A DNA stretch of 64,000 bases from Tolumonas auensis DSM 9187 (GTDB lineage Bacteria; Pseudomonadota; Gammaproteobacteria; Enterobacterales; Aeromonadaceae). Where the stretch lies: positions 2,772,501 through 2,836,500 of the forward strand of contig NC_012691.1 of NCBI RefSeq assembly GCF_000023065.1, written 5' to 3'. The translations under genes were made by a program, and so were the position numbers. Under the pieces are notes generated by a model. That model worked only from the letters and a program-made list of their open reading frames with translations. It made no database searches and was not told where the DNA came from. This document shows, one piece after another, positions 9,460 to 18,295 of this stretch (position 1 is the first letter of the stretch; each line of letters begins with the position of its first letter).

Positions 9460-11109
9460 TTACTTCATCGTACAGTTGGCACACTGTTTGTTCAGGATCT
9501 GCTGGTAGAAATCATTGCCTTTATCATCGACCAGAATAAACGCCGGGAAGTTTTCCACTTCAATCTTCCAGATCGCTTCCATACCCAGTTCCGGATATTC
9601 CACACATTCCAGGCTCTTGATACTCTCCTGCGCCAGAACGGCAGCCGGGCCACCAATGCTGCCCAGATAGAAGCCACCGTGTTTATGGCACGCATCTGTA
9701 ACCTGCTGGCTACGGTTGCCTTTCGCCAGCATGATCATGCTGCCGCCATGTGACTGCAGCAGATCAACGTAAGAATCCATACGACCTGCCGTAGTCGGGC
9801 CTAAAGAACCAGAGGCGTAACCAGCCGGAGTTTTGGCCGGGCCAGCGTAATAGATTGGATGATCTTTCACGTATTGCGGCAGACCTTCGCCTTTATCCAG
9901 ACGCTCTTTCAGTTTCGCGTGGGCAATGTCACGACCTACGATGATAGTACCGGACAGAGACAGACGAGTAGCCACCGGATATTGAGAAAGCTGAGCCAGG
10001 ATCTCTTGCATCGGACGGTTCAGATCAACCTGAACGGCATCACCTTCCCCTTGCTGACGCAGTTCTTCAGGGATGTACTGCGCCGGATTGCTTTCCAGTT
10101 TCTCAATCCAGATACCATCGCGGTTGATTTTCGCTTTGATATTACGGTCAGCAGAGCAGGAAACACCCATACCAAGCGGACAAGATGCACCGTGACGCGG
10201 CAGACGGATCACGCGGATATCATGCGCGAAATATTTACCACCAAACTGAGCACCCAGACCCAGATTCTGCGCTTCTTTCAGCAGTTCCTGTTCCAGCTGA
10301 ACATCACGGAATGCCTGACCATGCTCGTTACCTTCGGTTGGCAGCGCATCATAGTAATGCGTAGAAGCCAGTTTCACGGTTTTCAGCGTGCTTTCCGCAG
10401 AGGTGCCACCAATTACAAATGCAATGTGGTATGGCGGGCAGGCTGCAGTTCCCAGCGAACGCATTTTATCGACCAGGAATTTTTTCAGTGTGTCCGGAGT
10501 CAGCAGTGCTTTAGTTTCCTGATACAGGTAGGTTTTGTTGGCTGAACCACCACCTTTGGCGACACACAGAAATTTGTATTCATCGCCATTGACGCTGTAA
10601 AGGTCGATTTGAGCCGGCAGGTTTGTCCCTGTATTCACTTCTTTGTACATATCCAGCGCGGCATTCTGGGAGTAACGCAGATTGTCTTCTGTATAGGTAT
10701 TGTAAACACCCCGGGTCAGGGCTGCTTCATCATCACCACCGGTCCAGACACGCTGGCCTTTTTTCCCCATGATGAGGGCTGTACCGGTATCCTGACAGGT
10801 AGGCAGAACGCCTTTGGCTGAAATTTCTGAGTTACGCAGGAATTGCAGCGCAACATATTTGTCGTTTTCGCTGGCTTCCGGATCATGAAGAATAGCGGCA
10901 ACCTGCTTCTGGTGGGACGTCCGCAGCATGAAGGATGCATCATGAAAAGCCTGCTGAGCCAGTAAAGTCAGACCTTCAGGTGCGACTTTCAGGATCTCCT
11001 GACCTTCGAATTCGCTCACGGAGACATGATCTTTCGTCAGCAGATAGTATTCGGTTTCATCTTTAGCGAGCGGGAACGGATCCTGGTAATAAAAAGGTTT
11101 ATTTGGCAT
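9460..11109 (-). CDS. fumB: Class I fumarate hydratase (FumA/FumB)
   Basis: Iron-sulfur fumarase that interconverts malate and fumarate in the cytoplasm. Length 549, against 548 for E. coli FumA and FumB. Candidate cluster cysteines lie in [10 protein letters not shown], in [11 protein letters not shown] and in GASCPLGMG. The C-terminal beta-domain carries [20 protein letters not shown] and GPTTAGRMD. FumA and FumB cannot be told apart by eye; FumB is suggested only by the setting, with dcuS downstream, a dicarboxylate antiporter upstream and fumarate reductase divergent. In that setting it would feed malate-derived fumarate to the reductase. A hairpin at 11195 separates it from the transporter gene, so it may be expressed partly by readthrough. 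Confidence 0.93.
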   Translation of the reverse strand: MPNKPFYYQDPFPLAKDETEYYLLTKDHVSVSEFEGQEILKVAPEGLTLLAQQAFHDASFMLRTSHQKQVAAILHDPEASENDKYVALQFLRNSEISAKGVLPTCQDTGTALIMGKKGQRVWTGGDDEAALTRGVYNTYTEDNLRYSQNAALDMYKEVNTGTNLPAQIDLYSVNGDEYKFLCVAKGGGSANKTYLYQETKALLTPDTLKKFLVDKMRSLGTAACPPYHIAFVIGGTSAESTLKTVKLASTHYYDALPTEGNEHGQAFRDVQLEQELLKEAQNLGLGAQFGGKYFAHDIRVIRLPRHGASCPLGMGVSCSADRNIKAKINRDGIWIEKLESNPAQYIPEELRQQGEGDAVQVDLNRPMQEILAQLSQYPVATRLSLSGTIIVGRDIAHAKLKERLDKGEGLPQYVKDHPIYYAGPAKTPAGYASGSLGPTTAGRMDSYVDLLQSHGGSMIMLAKGNRSQQVTDACHKHGGFYLGSIGGPAAVLAQESIKSLECVEYPELGMEAIWKIEVENFPAFILVDDKGNDFYQQILNKQCANCTMK

Positions 11110-11194
11110 TTCTCTATTCTCTCATCATTATTTATCGCCGCTTTAGCAAGAATACATCTACATGCGTGGCAGCACAGATTCACATATAGAAACA

Positions 11195-11213
11195 GCCGCC
11201 CCGGAGGGTCGGC
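11195..11213 (-). terminator. Hairpin between antiporter and fumarase genes
   Basis: GC-rich stem GCCGACCC/GGGGCGGC with one mismatch and a three-base loop on the minus strand, followed by TGTTTCT. It may attenuate transcription between the two leftward genes. Confidence 0.5.
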
Positions 11214-11223
11214 CGTTCACTGA

Positions 11224-12735
11224 TCAGAACATCATGACCATCCATGGGTAACCGATGACTAACAAGGCTACCAGGAAGATGGCACCAAAAATGGTTCCCA
11301 GTCGCCAGTAATCGGCGGTTGGCAGGTAACCACTACCATAGTAAATCGGGCTCGGACCAGTGCCGTATGGGGTGATAATGCCCATCACACCCAGCGATGT
11401 CACCATCAGCATACAGAAGACTTCCATATTCATTCCCGGAATCGTCGATGCAATGGTCAGCATCGCAGGAAGCAGCGCCGTGGTGTGCGCTGTTGCGCTG
11501 GCAAATAAATAATGTAGCAGGTAGAACGCCACCAACAACATAACTGTCGCGGTGCCGGCGGAGATACCGCTCATCAGCATGCCGCCTTCTTTACCCAACC
11601 AGGCAATGAAACCGGTCGATGATAATCCGCCCGCCAGTGCAACCAGTGTCGCGAACCAGAAAAAGGTGTTCCATGCGGCTTTGTTACTGGTGATGTCGTT
11701 CCACTCCAGAACCCCCGTCCACAGCATCAGACCGATGATCAGCAGTGCAGCCATCGCAGGTTCAATCACGCTGGCAGCGAAGATCCACATGATCAGCGCA
11801 GCACAAACGAAGACCAGCAGCAGAATTTCATTCCGGGACAGACGACCCAGTTTAACCAGCTCGGCACTTGCCCAGCGAGGTACTTCATCGTTGAATTTCA
11901 CTTCTGGCGGATAGAACCAGTACGCCAGCAGCGGCATGGTCAGAAGAAACAGAATGCCCAGCGGGAGGAAGGCAACAAACCAGTTTCCCCAGCTGATGCT
12001 GATACCCACGGTACTTTTTACCAGTGCCAGTGCCAGCAGGTTCGGTGCCAGCGCAGACAGGAACATCGAACTGGTGATACAGGTCGCGGTGATCGCCACC
12101 CACATCAGGTAAGAGCCGATTTTACGTGCACTCGGATCGTTCGGTTTAGAGCCGTACAGCGGTGGCAGGTTGGCAATAATCGGGTAGATAGTTCCCCCAC
12201 TGCGTGCGGTATTCGATGGTGTAAACGGTGCCAGCAGCAGATCCGCAAACATGATCGCATAACCCAGTGTCAGGCTGCGACGTCCCAGATACTTCACCAG
12301 AATCAATGCCAGACGGCGTCCGAGGCGGGTTTTATCGTAGCCCGCGGCAAACATGAACGCACCAAAGATCAGCCATACCGTGGAATTACCAAATCCACTG
12401 ACGGCCCATTTGAATGATTCAGCAGCCAGTTTGAATTTAGGGGCAGCCATATCTTCAGGACTGAACAGCACCCACTGACTGGTCAGTGCGATCGCGACCA
12501 CCCCGGTCAGGCCAATGACCGCGCCTGGTAGCGGTTCAAAGATCAGACCGACGATAACCCCAACGAAAATGGCAAAGTAATACCATGCGTAGGGTTGTAA
12601 TCCTTCGGGGACTGGCATCAACAGCAATAGAGCCGTCACCACGAACGGAGCCAACATAAAGAAGAGGCGGTTTAACTTACCATCTGATGCTTTATCGACC
12701 AACTGAGTGTCGATTGGTATACTCATTTCTTTCAT
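11224..12735 (-). CDS. DASS-family dicarboxylate antiporter (CitT/TtdT-like)
   Basis: Inner-membrane anion transporter of the DASS (SLC13-like) family, 503 residues with about a dozen hydrophobic segments. Two family signature loops are visible: APFTPSNTARSGG in the first half and ASATAHTTALLPA in the second. Bacterial members close to this one (CitT, TtdT) exchange citrate, tartrate or other dicarboxylates for succinate. In this setting, malate or fumarate uptake against succinate export is the likely job; the substrate cannot be read from the sequence. ATGs at 12735 and 12726 are both possible starts, neither with a good Shine-Dalgarno. It is divergent from the fumarate reductase gene across an 877-base regulatory gap. 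Confidence 0.87.
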   Translation of the reverse strand: MKEMSIPIDTQLVDKASDGKLNRLFFMLAPFVVTALLLLMPVPEGLQPYAWYYFAIFVGVIVGLIFEPLPGAVIGLTGVVAIALTSQWVLFSPEDMAAPKFKLAAESFKWAVSGFGNSTVWLIFGAFMFAAGYDKTRLGRRLALILVKYLGRRSLTLGYAIMFADLLLAPFTPSNTARSGGTIYPIIANLPPLYGSKPNDPSARKIGSYLMWVAITATCITSSMFLSALAPNLLALALVKSTVGISISWGNWFVAFLPLGILFLLTMPLLAYWFYPPEVKFNDEVPRWASAELVKLGRLSRNEILLLVFVCAALIMWIFAASVIEPAMAALLIIGLMLWTGVLEWNDITSNKAAWNTFFWFATLVALAGGLSSTGFIAWLGKEGGMLMSGISAGTATVMLLVAFYLLHYLFASATAHTTALLPAMLTIASTIPGMNMEVFCMLMVTSLGVMGIITPYGTGPSPIYYGSGYLPTADYWRLGTIFGAIFLVALLVIGYPWMVMMF

Positions 12736-13612
12736 AGTGTTTATCTACAGTAGTTGAGAATCTGGTTTCATCGACATATGCAATGCATGGTCTTACTGCT
12801 TAAAAGACGCACACATAACCTGCTCCCGGAAATATTCCAAATCAGGAAACATGCCGGATTATTATTAAAATAAGCCCGCTTTGATTAATTTAATTTATTT
12901 ACTTAGTTTAGTTTCAAAAGTGATGACAAATTAATTTTCATTAACACTGATTTTGGCATTTAACAATGCAAAATCATTTAGCGCGTATATTGTGCAGTAT
13001 AATCACTTTTTAAAAAAACAGCAGGTGATCTTGATCAAAGTTTAATAAAAACGTTCGATTGGCTCGTATCGCAAAATAACAACCAAACGTTTATCCGATT
13101 TTATTCCCAGAAATATAATTTACGATTCAGTCGATAACCAATCGTCTTACCATAGATTAGACTTAAATGATCTCTCTGTATATTGAGCCATGCAGACTCA
13201 CCACAACACACTTATAAGATATTGATTTTATTACTTATTAAATTTTATTGTTATATTTGTGTTATTTATTTGAAAACACTTTATTAATGAATTTATGAAT
13301 AATTGTGATTAATGTGAAATATTTACCCTTAGTAAAAAAAGAAGTGACAAACACATATTAACGATAACAAACAATAGTTATTTAACTAATGTAAGCAAAC
13401 TTATCGCTAAAAATAAAATACTATGTTTGTGTGAGTTGATTAAATTTAACCAATGCTAATCAAATCTCGCTAAATCACGTGAGTTAAACCTAGTTAAAAA
13501 ATAGTTTTTATTGCAATAAGAATTAACCTAATACCAATCCAGAAATAATAAAAATATCCAACGGGAACCTATTTCTTAAATCTCTGAGTTTTTTAGTTTG
13601 GAGCTTATATTT
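12736..13612. promoter_or_regulatory. Large AT-rich divergent control region (antiporter / fumarate reductase)
   Basis: An 877-base non-coding region, clearly more AT-rich than its surroundings. It contains an FNR/CRP-like site at 13025-13038, a 12-base palindrome TTATTGCAATAA at 13508-13519, and repeated GTGAGTT words near 13431 and 13480. No open frame with a credible start and no classical hairpin terminator was seen. Its length and composition suggest binding by several regulators (DcuR, FNR, CRP or H-NS are candidates by analogy), but specific DcuR sites cannot be assigned by eye. A small RNA cannot be excluded. Confidence 0.55.
13025..13038. promoter_or_regulatory. FNR-like site (overlapping a CRP-like pattern)
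   Basis: GTGATCTTGATCAA matches the FNR consensus TTGAT-N4-ATCAA at nine of ten positions. The same bases give GGTGA-N6-TCAAA, a weaker CRP pattern. It lies about 290 bases before the antiporter start and about 575 before the reductase start. Confidence 0.5.
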
Positions 13613-16393
13613 ATGTACTCTAAAAATGACATTCTGAGTCCATTTACTTTACCGAATGGCACACAACTGAAAAACCGTCTTCTGATGGCACCAATGACCA
13701 CTTGTACCGGCTATTTCGATGGTAGTGTCACCAGTGAACTGGTTGAATACTACCGTGAACGCGCTGGCAGCATTGGTACGGTGATCGTTGAATGTGGTTT
13801 TGTTGATGACAGAGGCTTGGCTTTTCCTGGCGCGATCGGTATCGATCACGACAACAAAATTGAAGGTCTGGCAAAAATTGCTGAAGCCATTCAGGCCAGA
13901 GGCTCGAAAGCTGTTCTGCAGATCTATCACGGCGGCCGGATGGTCGAACCTGAACTGATTGGTGGCCGTACCCCGGTTGGCCCAAGTGCAATTGCAGCAC
14001 CACGTGAAGGCGCGGCGACTCCCGAAGCACTGACTGCGGAAGAAGTCGAAGCGATGGTCACCAAGTTTGGTGAAGCGACCCGCCGCGCGATTAAAGCCGG
14101 ATTTGATGGCGTCGAGATCCACGGTGCCAATACTTACCTGATCCAGCAGTTCTTCTCCCCCAATTCAAACCAGCGTGACGATCAATGGGGTGGCAGCCGT
14201 GAAAACCGCGCCCGCTTCCCGCTGGCGGTGCTGGAAATCACCCGGAAAATGGTTCGCCAGTATGCCGATCCATCCTTCATCATCGGCTACCGTTTCTCTC
14301 CGGAAGAGCTGGAAGTGCCAGGTATCCGTTTTGATGACACCCTGTATCTGCTGGAAAGACTGGCTGAACAGGGGCTGCATTACCTGCACTTCTCGATGGG
14401 CTATACACTGCGTCCATCCATTGTTGACAAGCACGATCCAACACCGCTGATCCGGAAATATACTGCGCTGCGTTCTGAAAAACTGGCGCAAATCCCGATG
14501 ATCGGGGTGGGTGGTATCGTCAACAAATCCGATGCTGAACTCGCCATCGAGCATGGCTACGATCTGGTTGCCGTCGGTAAAGCCTGCATTGCCTATCCGG
14601 ACTGGACCGATCGCATTGCCCGTGGTGAAACAGTGGAGCTGTTCATCGACAGCACGCAACGCGAAGCATTAACCATTCCTGAACCGTTATGGCGCTTCTC
14701 GCTGGTCGACGCGATGATCCGCGATCTGAGCAGCATGCCAACCGGCAAATTCAAGAGTGGCATGTTCCGGGAAACAGTTCAGGACGAAAACAATGAACTG
14801 GGAATCAATGTCAGTCTGGAAACTGACCGGATTACAGATATCGTACTGGAATCGCAGGAAGGTCTGGATGTTACTTTTGTTTCCAGTTTCGAAGAAATCC
14901 GTACCCGTATTCTGGATGCCAACACCCCTCACGTTGATGCTGTTTCTGGTGCAACCACGCAGAGTGAAGCGGTGAAAAAAGCTGTGACCAAAGCGATGGC
15001 GAAATCCTGCAAAGCGCTGGTACTGGAAGAAGGTGGCAGTCTGGAGCCGCCTCGTTACGACGTTGTGGTGATCGGTAGTGGTGGTGCTGGTCTGGCAGCA
15101 GCCATCCAGGCCAGCGACCGTGACACCAAAGTTCTGATTGTCGAAAAGATGTCCAGCATTGGCGGGAATACCATCAAAGCGTCTGTCGGCATGAATGCCG
15201 CAGGTACCCGTTTCCAGAAAATGAAAGGTATCGATGACTGCAAAGAGAAGTTCTATCAGGAAAGTCTGAAAGGCGGTCAGGGGCTGAATAACCCGGAATT
15301 GCTGCGCAGCTTTGTCGACAATGCGCCTGAAGCGGTTGAATGGCTGGCGGATCGTGGCATTGTCCTGAATGACATCACGATTACTGGCGGGATGAGCATT
15401 GACCGTACCCACCGTCCGGCTGACCGTTCTGCAGTAGGTGGCTTCCTGATCAGTGGTCTGGTGCGGAACATCAGCCAGCGCGACATCGACGTCATGCTGG
15501 ACACCGATGTCATCGATATCCTGATGGAAAACGGTGCCGTCAGCGGTCTGCGGGTGAAAAATGAAGAAAATGAAATTCTGACCATTTATGCGAAGAGCAT
15601 CGTGGTCGCAACCGGTGGCTTCAGTGCCAATCAGGAAATGGTGGTCAAATATCGCCCTGAACTGAAAGACTTTGTCACCACCAACCACAAAGGCGCAACC
15701 GGATCAGGGATCGCGTTACTGGAAAACATCGGTGCCGGTACTGTGGACATGGGTGAAATCCAGATCCACCCGACTGTGGAACAGACCACTTCCTACCTGA
15801 TTTCTGAAGCAATCCGTGGTGGTGGTGCGATTCTGGTCAGCCAGAAAGGCGAACGTTTCTTCAATGAAATGGAAACCCGCGACAAGGTTTCTGCAGCGAT
15901 CATCGGTCTGCCGGAACACTATGCCTACATCGTTTTCGATGAGCAGGTTCGTCTGAACAACAAAGCGGCAGACGAATACATTGGCCGTGGTTTTGTAGTC
16001 AGTGCTGACAGCCCCCGTCAACTGGCCGACAAACTGAATATGGATATGCATGCCTTCCTGGCTACACTGGAACGCTACAACGTCTTTGTTGAGAAACAGA
16101 ATGATGAAGACTTTGGTCGTAAGACTGCATTACGTCATCCGATCCACGAAGGTCCGTTCTACGCGATTCAGATCGCCCCGGGTGTGCATCACACCATGGG
16201 CGGGGTCACCGTCAACACCAACACCGAAGTGCTGGATGTGAACAATCAGGTGATTCCGGGCGTATTCGCTGCCGGTGAAGTGGTTGGTGGTATCCATGGC
16301 GGGAACCGTATCGGTGGTAATGCGGTTGCTGATATCATTATCTTCGGTACGATGGCCGGACGAAACGCCGCTAACCTGGCGCGTTGTTCATAG
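13613..16393 (+). CDS. NADH-dependent fumarate reductase, three flavin domains (OYE / FMN_bind / FAD)
   Basis: A 926-residue protein without a signal peptide, so cytoplasmic. Residues about 1-370 form an old-yellow-enzyme-type barrel (HGANTYLIQQFFSPNSN, WGGSRENR), the likely NADH-oxidising FMN domain. Residues about 380-470 are an FMN_bind domain whose DAVSGAT motif carries the threonine (about 448) that ApbE would flavinylate. Residues about 483-926 are a flavocytochrome-c-type FAD domain (VVVIGSGGAGLAAA, ending near GGIHGGNRIGGNA). Fumarate-reductase active-site residues are present: His in IHPT (about 719), Glu in SEAIRG (732) and the proton-donor Arg in ETRDKVS (756). Serine replaces the Thr usually before that Glu. 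Enzymes with this architecture are known as NADH:fumarate oxidoreductase in Klebsiella and as acrylate reductase in Vibrio. Fumarate is favoured here by the neighbours. GGAG at 13600 supports the ATG at 13613. Confidence 0.88.
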   Translation: MYSKNDILSPFTLPNGTQLKNRLLMAPMTTCTGYFDGSVTSELVEYYRERAGSIGTVIVECGFVDDRGLAFPGAIGIDHDNKIEGLAKIAEAIQARGSKAVLQIYHGGRMVEPELIGGRTPVGPSAIAAPREGAATPEALTAEEVEAMVTKFGEATRRAIKAGFDGVEIHGANTYLIQQFFSPNSNQRDDQWGGSRENRARFPLAVLEITRKMVRQYADPSFIIGYRFSPEELEVPGIRFDDTLYLLERLAEQGLHYLHFSMGYTLRPSIVDKHDPTPLIRKYTALRSEKLAQIPMIGVGGIVNKSDAELAIEHGYDLVAVGKACIAYPDWTDRIARGETVELFIDSTQREALTIPEPLWRFSLVDAMIRDLSSMPTGKFKSGMFRETVQDENNELGINVSLETDRITDIVLESQEGLDVTFVSSFEEIRTRILDANTPHVDAVSGATTQSEAVKKAVTKAMAKSCKALVLEEGGSLEPPRYDVVVIGSGGAGLAAAIQASDRDTKVLIVEKMSSIGGNTIKASVGMNAAGTRFQKMKGIDDCKEKFYQESLKGGQGLNNPELLRSFVDNAPEAVEWLADRGIVLNDITITGGMSIDRTHRPADRSAVGGFLISGLVRNISQRDIDVMLDTDVIDILMENGAVSGLRVKNEENEILTIYAKSIVVATGGFSANQEMVVKYRPELKDFVTTNHKGATGSGIALLENIGAGTVDMGEIQIHPTVEQTTSYLISEAIRGGGAILVSQKGERFFNEMETRDKVSAAIIGLPEHYAYIVFDEQVRLNNKAADEYIGRGFVVSADSPRQLADKLNMDMHAFLATLERYNVFVEKQNDEDFGRKTALRHPIHEGPFYAIQIAPGVHHTMGGVTVNTNTEVLDVNNQVIPGVFAAGEVVGGIHGGNRIGGNAVADIIIFGTMAGRNAANLARCS

Positions 16394-16463
16394 CCACGTG
16401 TTTGCCAGTGCGCTCCGGGTGAGTGCACTGGCTTTCAACCACTATTCAACCGGGGTGATCCCT

Positions 16464-17429
16464 ATGTCATCCGTAGAACGGGTCTATTCTTACTCCGCTG
16501 TCCTGATGGGCTCCCCCATCCTCCTGAAACTCTTCGAAGATAATCAACAAGCCGCCCAGGCCGTCTTTCACCTGATCAAGCAACAGGAAGATATGCTGAC
16601 GGTGAATCGTGCACACTCGCAACTGATGACCATCAATCATGCCGCCGGTTTGCACCCGGTGGTAGTCAGTCGTCCGGTGTTTGAGCTGATCAGCAAAGCG
16701 AAAACCGTCAGTCTGATGCAAGACAGCTGTTTTAATTTCACCATTGGCCCGCTGGTCAAGCGCTGGAAAATCGGTTTTCACGGCGACACCGTGCCGTCTC
16801 CGGCAGAAATCCAGTCTCTGTTGCCGCTGACCCGTCCGGATCAGGTCATGCTCGACCCGCAGGCCTGTTCCGTTTATCTGGCACAGGCAGGCATGGAAAT
16901 CGATCTGGGTGCGATTGCCAAAGGCTATATTGCCGATCGGGTACGGGATCTGCTGCAGCAGATGGGCATTCATCAGGCGCTGATTAATCTGGGTGGAAAC
17001 GTCCTGACACTCGGAACCCCTCGCTATGGAGATCAGAGTGCATGGGGAGTCGGGTTAAAAAAACCGTTTGCCGCCCCGGATGCGCTGATTGGCATCATCG
17101 AAGTGGCCGGCAAGTCGGTGGTCACATCCGGCATTTATGAGCGTTATTTTGAGCAAGAGGGAAAGATCTACCACCATATTCTGGATCCGGAGACCGGCTA
17201 TCCGCTGGATAACGAACTGCTCAGTGTCACCGTGATCTCAGACGACTCGGTGGATGGCGATATTTACACCACGTTGCTGTATGGCATGGGCGTAAAGAAA
17301 GCCCTGCACTATCTCACCACCGTGCCCCATATTGAGGCGATCTTTGTCACCCGAACCGGTCAGGTGATTCTGTCGTCACAACGCCAGTTCCGCTTCACCT
17401 TACAGGATAGCGACTACCAGCTGGCGTAA
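16464..17429 (+). CDS. apbE: FAD:protein FMN transferase ApbE
   Basis: Flavin transferase that attaches FMN from FAD to a threonine in the D-x-x-(S/T)-G-A-T motif. Its obvious client is the FMN_bind domain encoded just upstream. Family motifs are the glycine-rich stretch with MEIDLGAIAKGYIAD, then NLGGNVLTLG, and the metal-site region HHILDPETGYP. Length 321 with the ATG at 16464, preceded by GGGGTG at 16452-16457; the frame runs further upstream into the reductase gene, but that extension is not ApbE-like. No lipobox or signal peptide is visible, so it should act in the cytoplasm, which fits a cytoplasmic client. The 70-base gap suggests co-transcription with the reductase. Confidence 0.92.
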   Translation: MSSVERVYSYSAVLMGSPILLKLFEDNQQAAQAVFHLIKQQEDMLTVNRAHSQLMTINHAAGLHPVVVSRPVFELISKAKTVSLMQDSCFNFTIGPLVKRWKIGFHGDTVPSPAEIQSLLPLTRPDQVMLDPQACSVYLAQAGMEIDLGAIAKGYIADRVRDLLQQMGIHQALINLGGNVLTLGTPRYGDQSAWGVGLKKPFAAPDALIGIIEVAGKSVVTSGIYERYFEQEGKIYHHILDPETGYPLDNELLSVTVISDDSVDGDIYTTLLYGMGVKKALHYLTTVPHIEAIFVTRTGQVILSSQRQFRFTLQDSDYQLA

Positions 17430-17453
17430 TCTGTCGGCAGGCTCAGTCAGCGG

Positions 17454-18188
17454 TTAATCCTGAGCATACTGTTTCAACCGGGCATGCAGTTCCGGCTGTA
17501 AGCGGTAACGGTAAACCGGTCTGCCGGTCATGCCGTAATGGACACTGGTGTGCAGGATCTTGATCTCTTCCAGCCAGACCAGATATTTTCGGCAGGAGAC
17601 GCGTGAAATCAGTACCGAGCTGGCAAGATCTTCCGTCGAGAAATCAATGCCTGAATGACTGTCAATCCACTGACAGATGGTGCGCAGGGTTTGCGGGGTT
17701 AAGCCCTTCGGTAACCGTTTGGCTTCACCTTCCGGACGCTGTGCCTGCATCGGGGTACCGTGGATGATGCGATCCAGTTCCGACTGCTGATAATTCTGCT
17801 GATTGTCCATCAGCGTCTTTTTCTTTGCCCAGCTGGTTAATGCTTCCTCAAACCGGGCAAACTGGAAAGGCTTGATCAGATAATCGACCACACCGTAATG
17901 CAGTGACTTCTTGATGGTTTCCGCATCGGAAGCGGAAGAAATCATGATCACATCAATCGGACGATGCGCGTTACGCAGCACCGGCAGCAGATCCAGACCA
18001 TTTTCCTGCTGCATATAGACATCCAGCAGGATCAGGTCGATTGGATGCTGATGGTTTAACACCAGCGCTTTCGCCTGTTCCAGAGTTGAGGCCACACCAC
18101 AGCATTGAAACCCACGAAGCTGGGTAACATAGCGGTGGTTCAGCTCGGCAACCATGGCATCATCATCGACAATTAAAACATTGATCAC
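17454..18188 (-). CDS. dcuR: Response regulator of C4-dicarboxylate metabolism, DcuR type
   Basis: CitB/DcuR-family response regulator, 244 residues (E. coli DcuR 239). The receiver domain (1-120) has the acidic pocket VDDDAM, phospho-acceptor Asp56 in LILLDVYM, the Ser-Ser pair in MISSASD, and Lys106 in LIKPFQF. The C-terminal helix-turn-helix (about 165-235) contains FSTEDLASSVLISRVSCRKYL. It starts at a GTG with GGGAGG upstream. It is convergent with apbE (24-base gap). The only matching sensor in the window is dcuS, 8.2 kb away at the other end of the same functional block, so the pair is physically split. Confidence 0.9.
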   Translation of the reverse strand: MINVLIVDDDAMVAELNHRYVTQLRGFQCCGVASTLEQAKALVLNHQHPIDLILLDVYMQQENGLDLLPVLRNAHRPIDVIMISSASDAETIKKSLHYGVVDYLIKPFQFARFEEALTSWAKKKTLMDNQQNYQQSELDRIIHGTPMQAQRPEGEAKRLPKGLTPQTLRTICQWIDSHSGIDFSTEDLASSVLISRVSCRKYLVWLEEIKILHTSVHYGMTGRPVYRYRLQPELHARLKQYAQD

Positions 18189-18295
18189 TTGCTTTTCCTC
18201 CCACCATTTCCGGAGGATTTTACAAAAAAAACGAGGAAAACGCTCGATATCCCTGATAAAGCATACAAATCAATGTTTCAGAATGAGACGAACAT

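Noticed and set aside
14687-15688. 333-codon open frame antisense to the fumarate reductase gene
   Set aside because: It mirrors a strongly conserved protein on the other strand, has no recognisable domain and no credible ribosome site; a by-product of codon bias.
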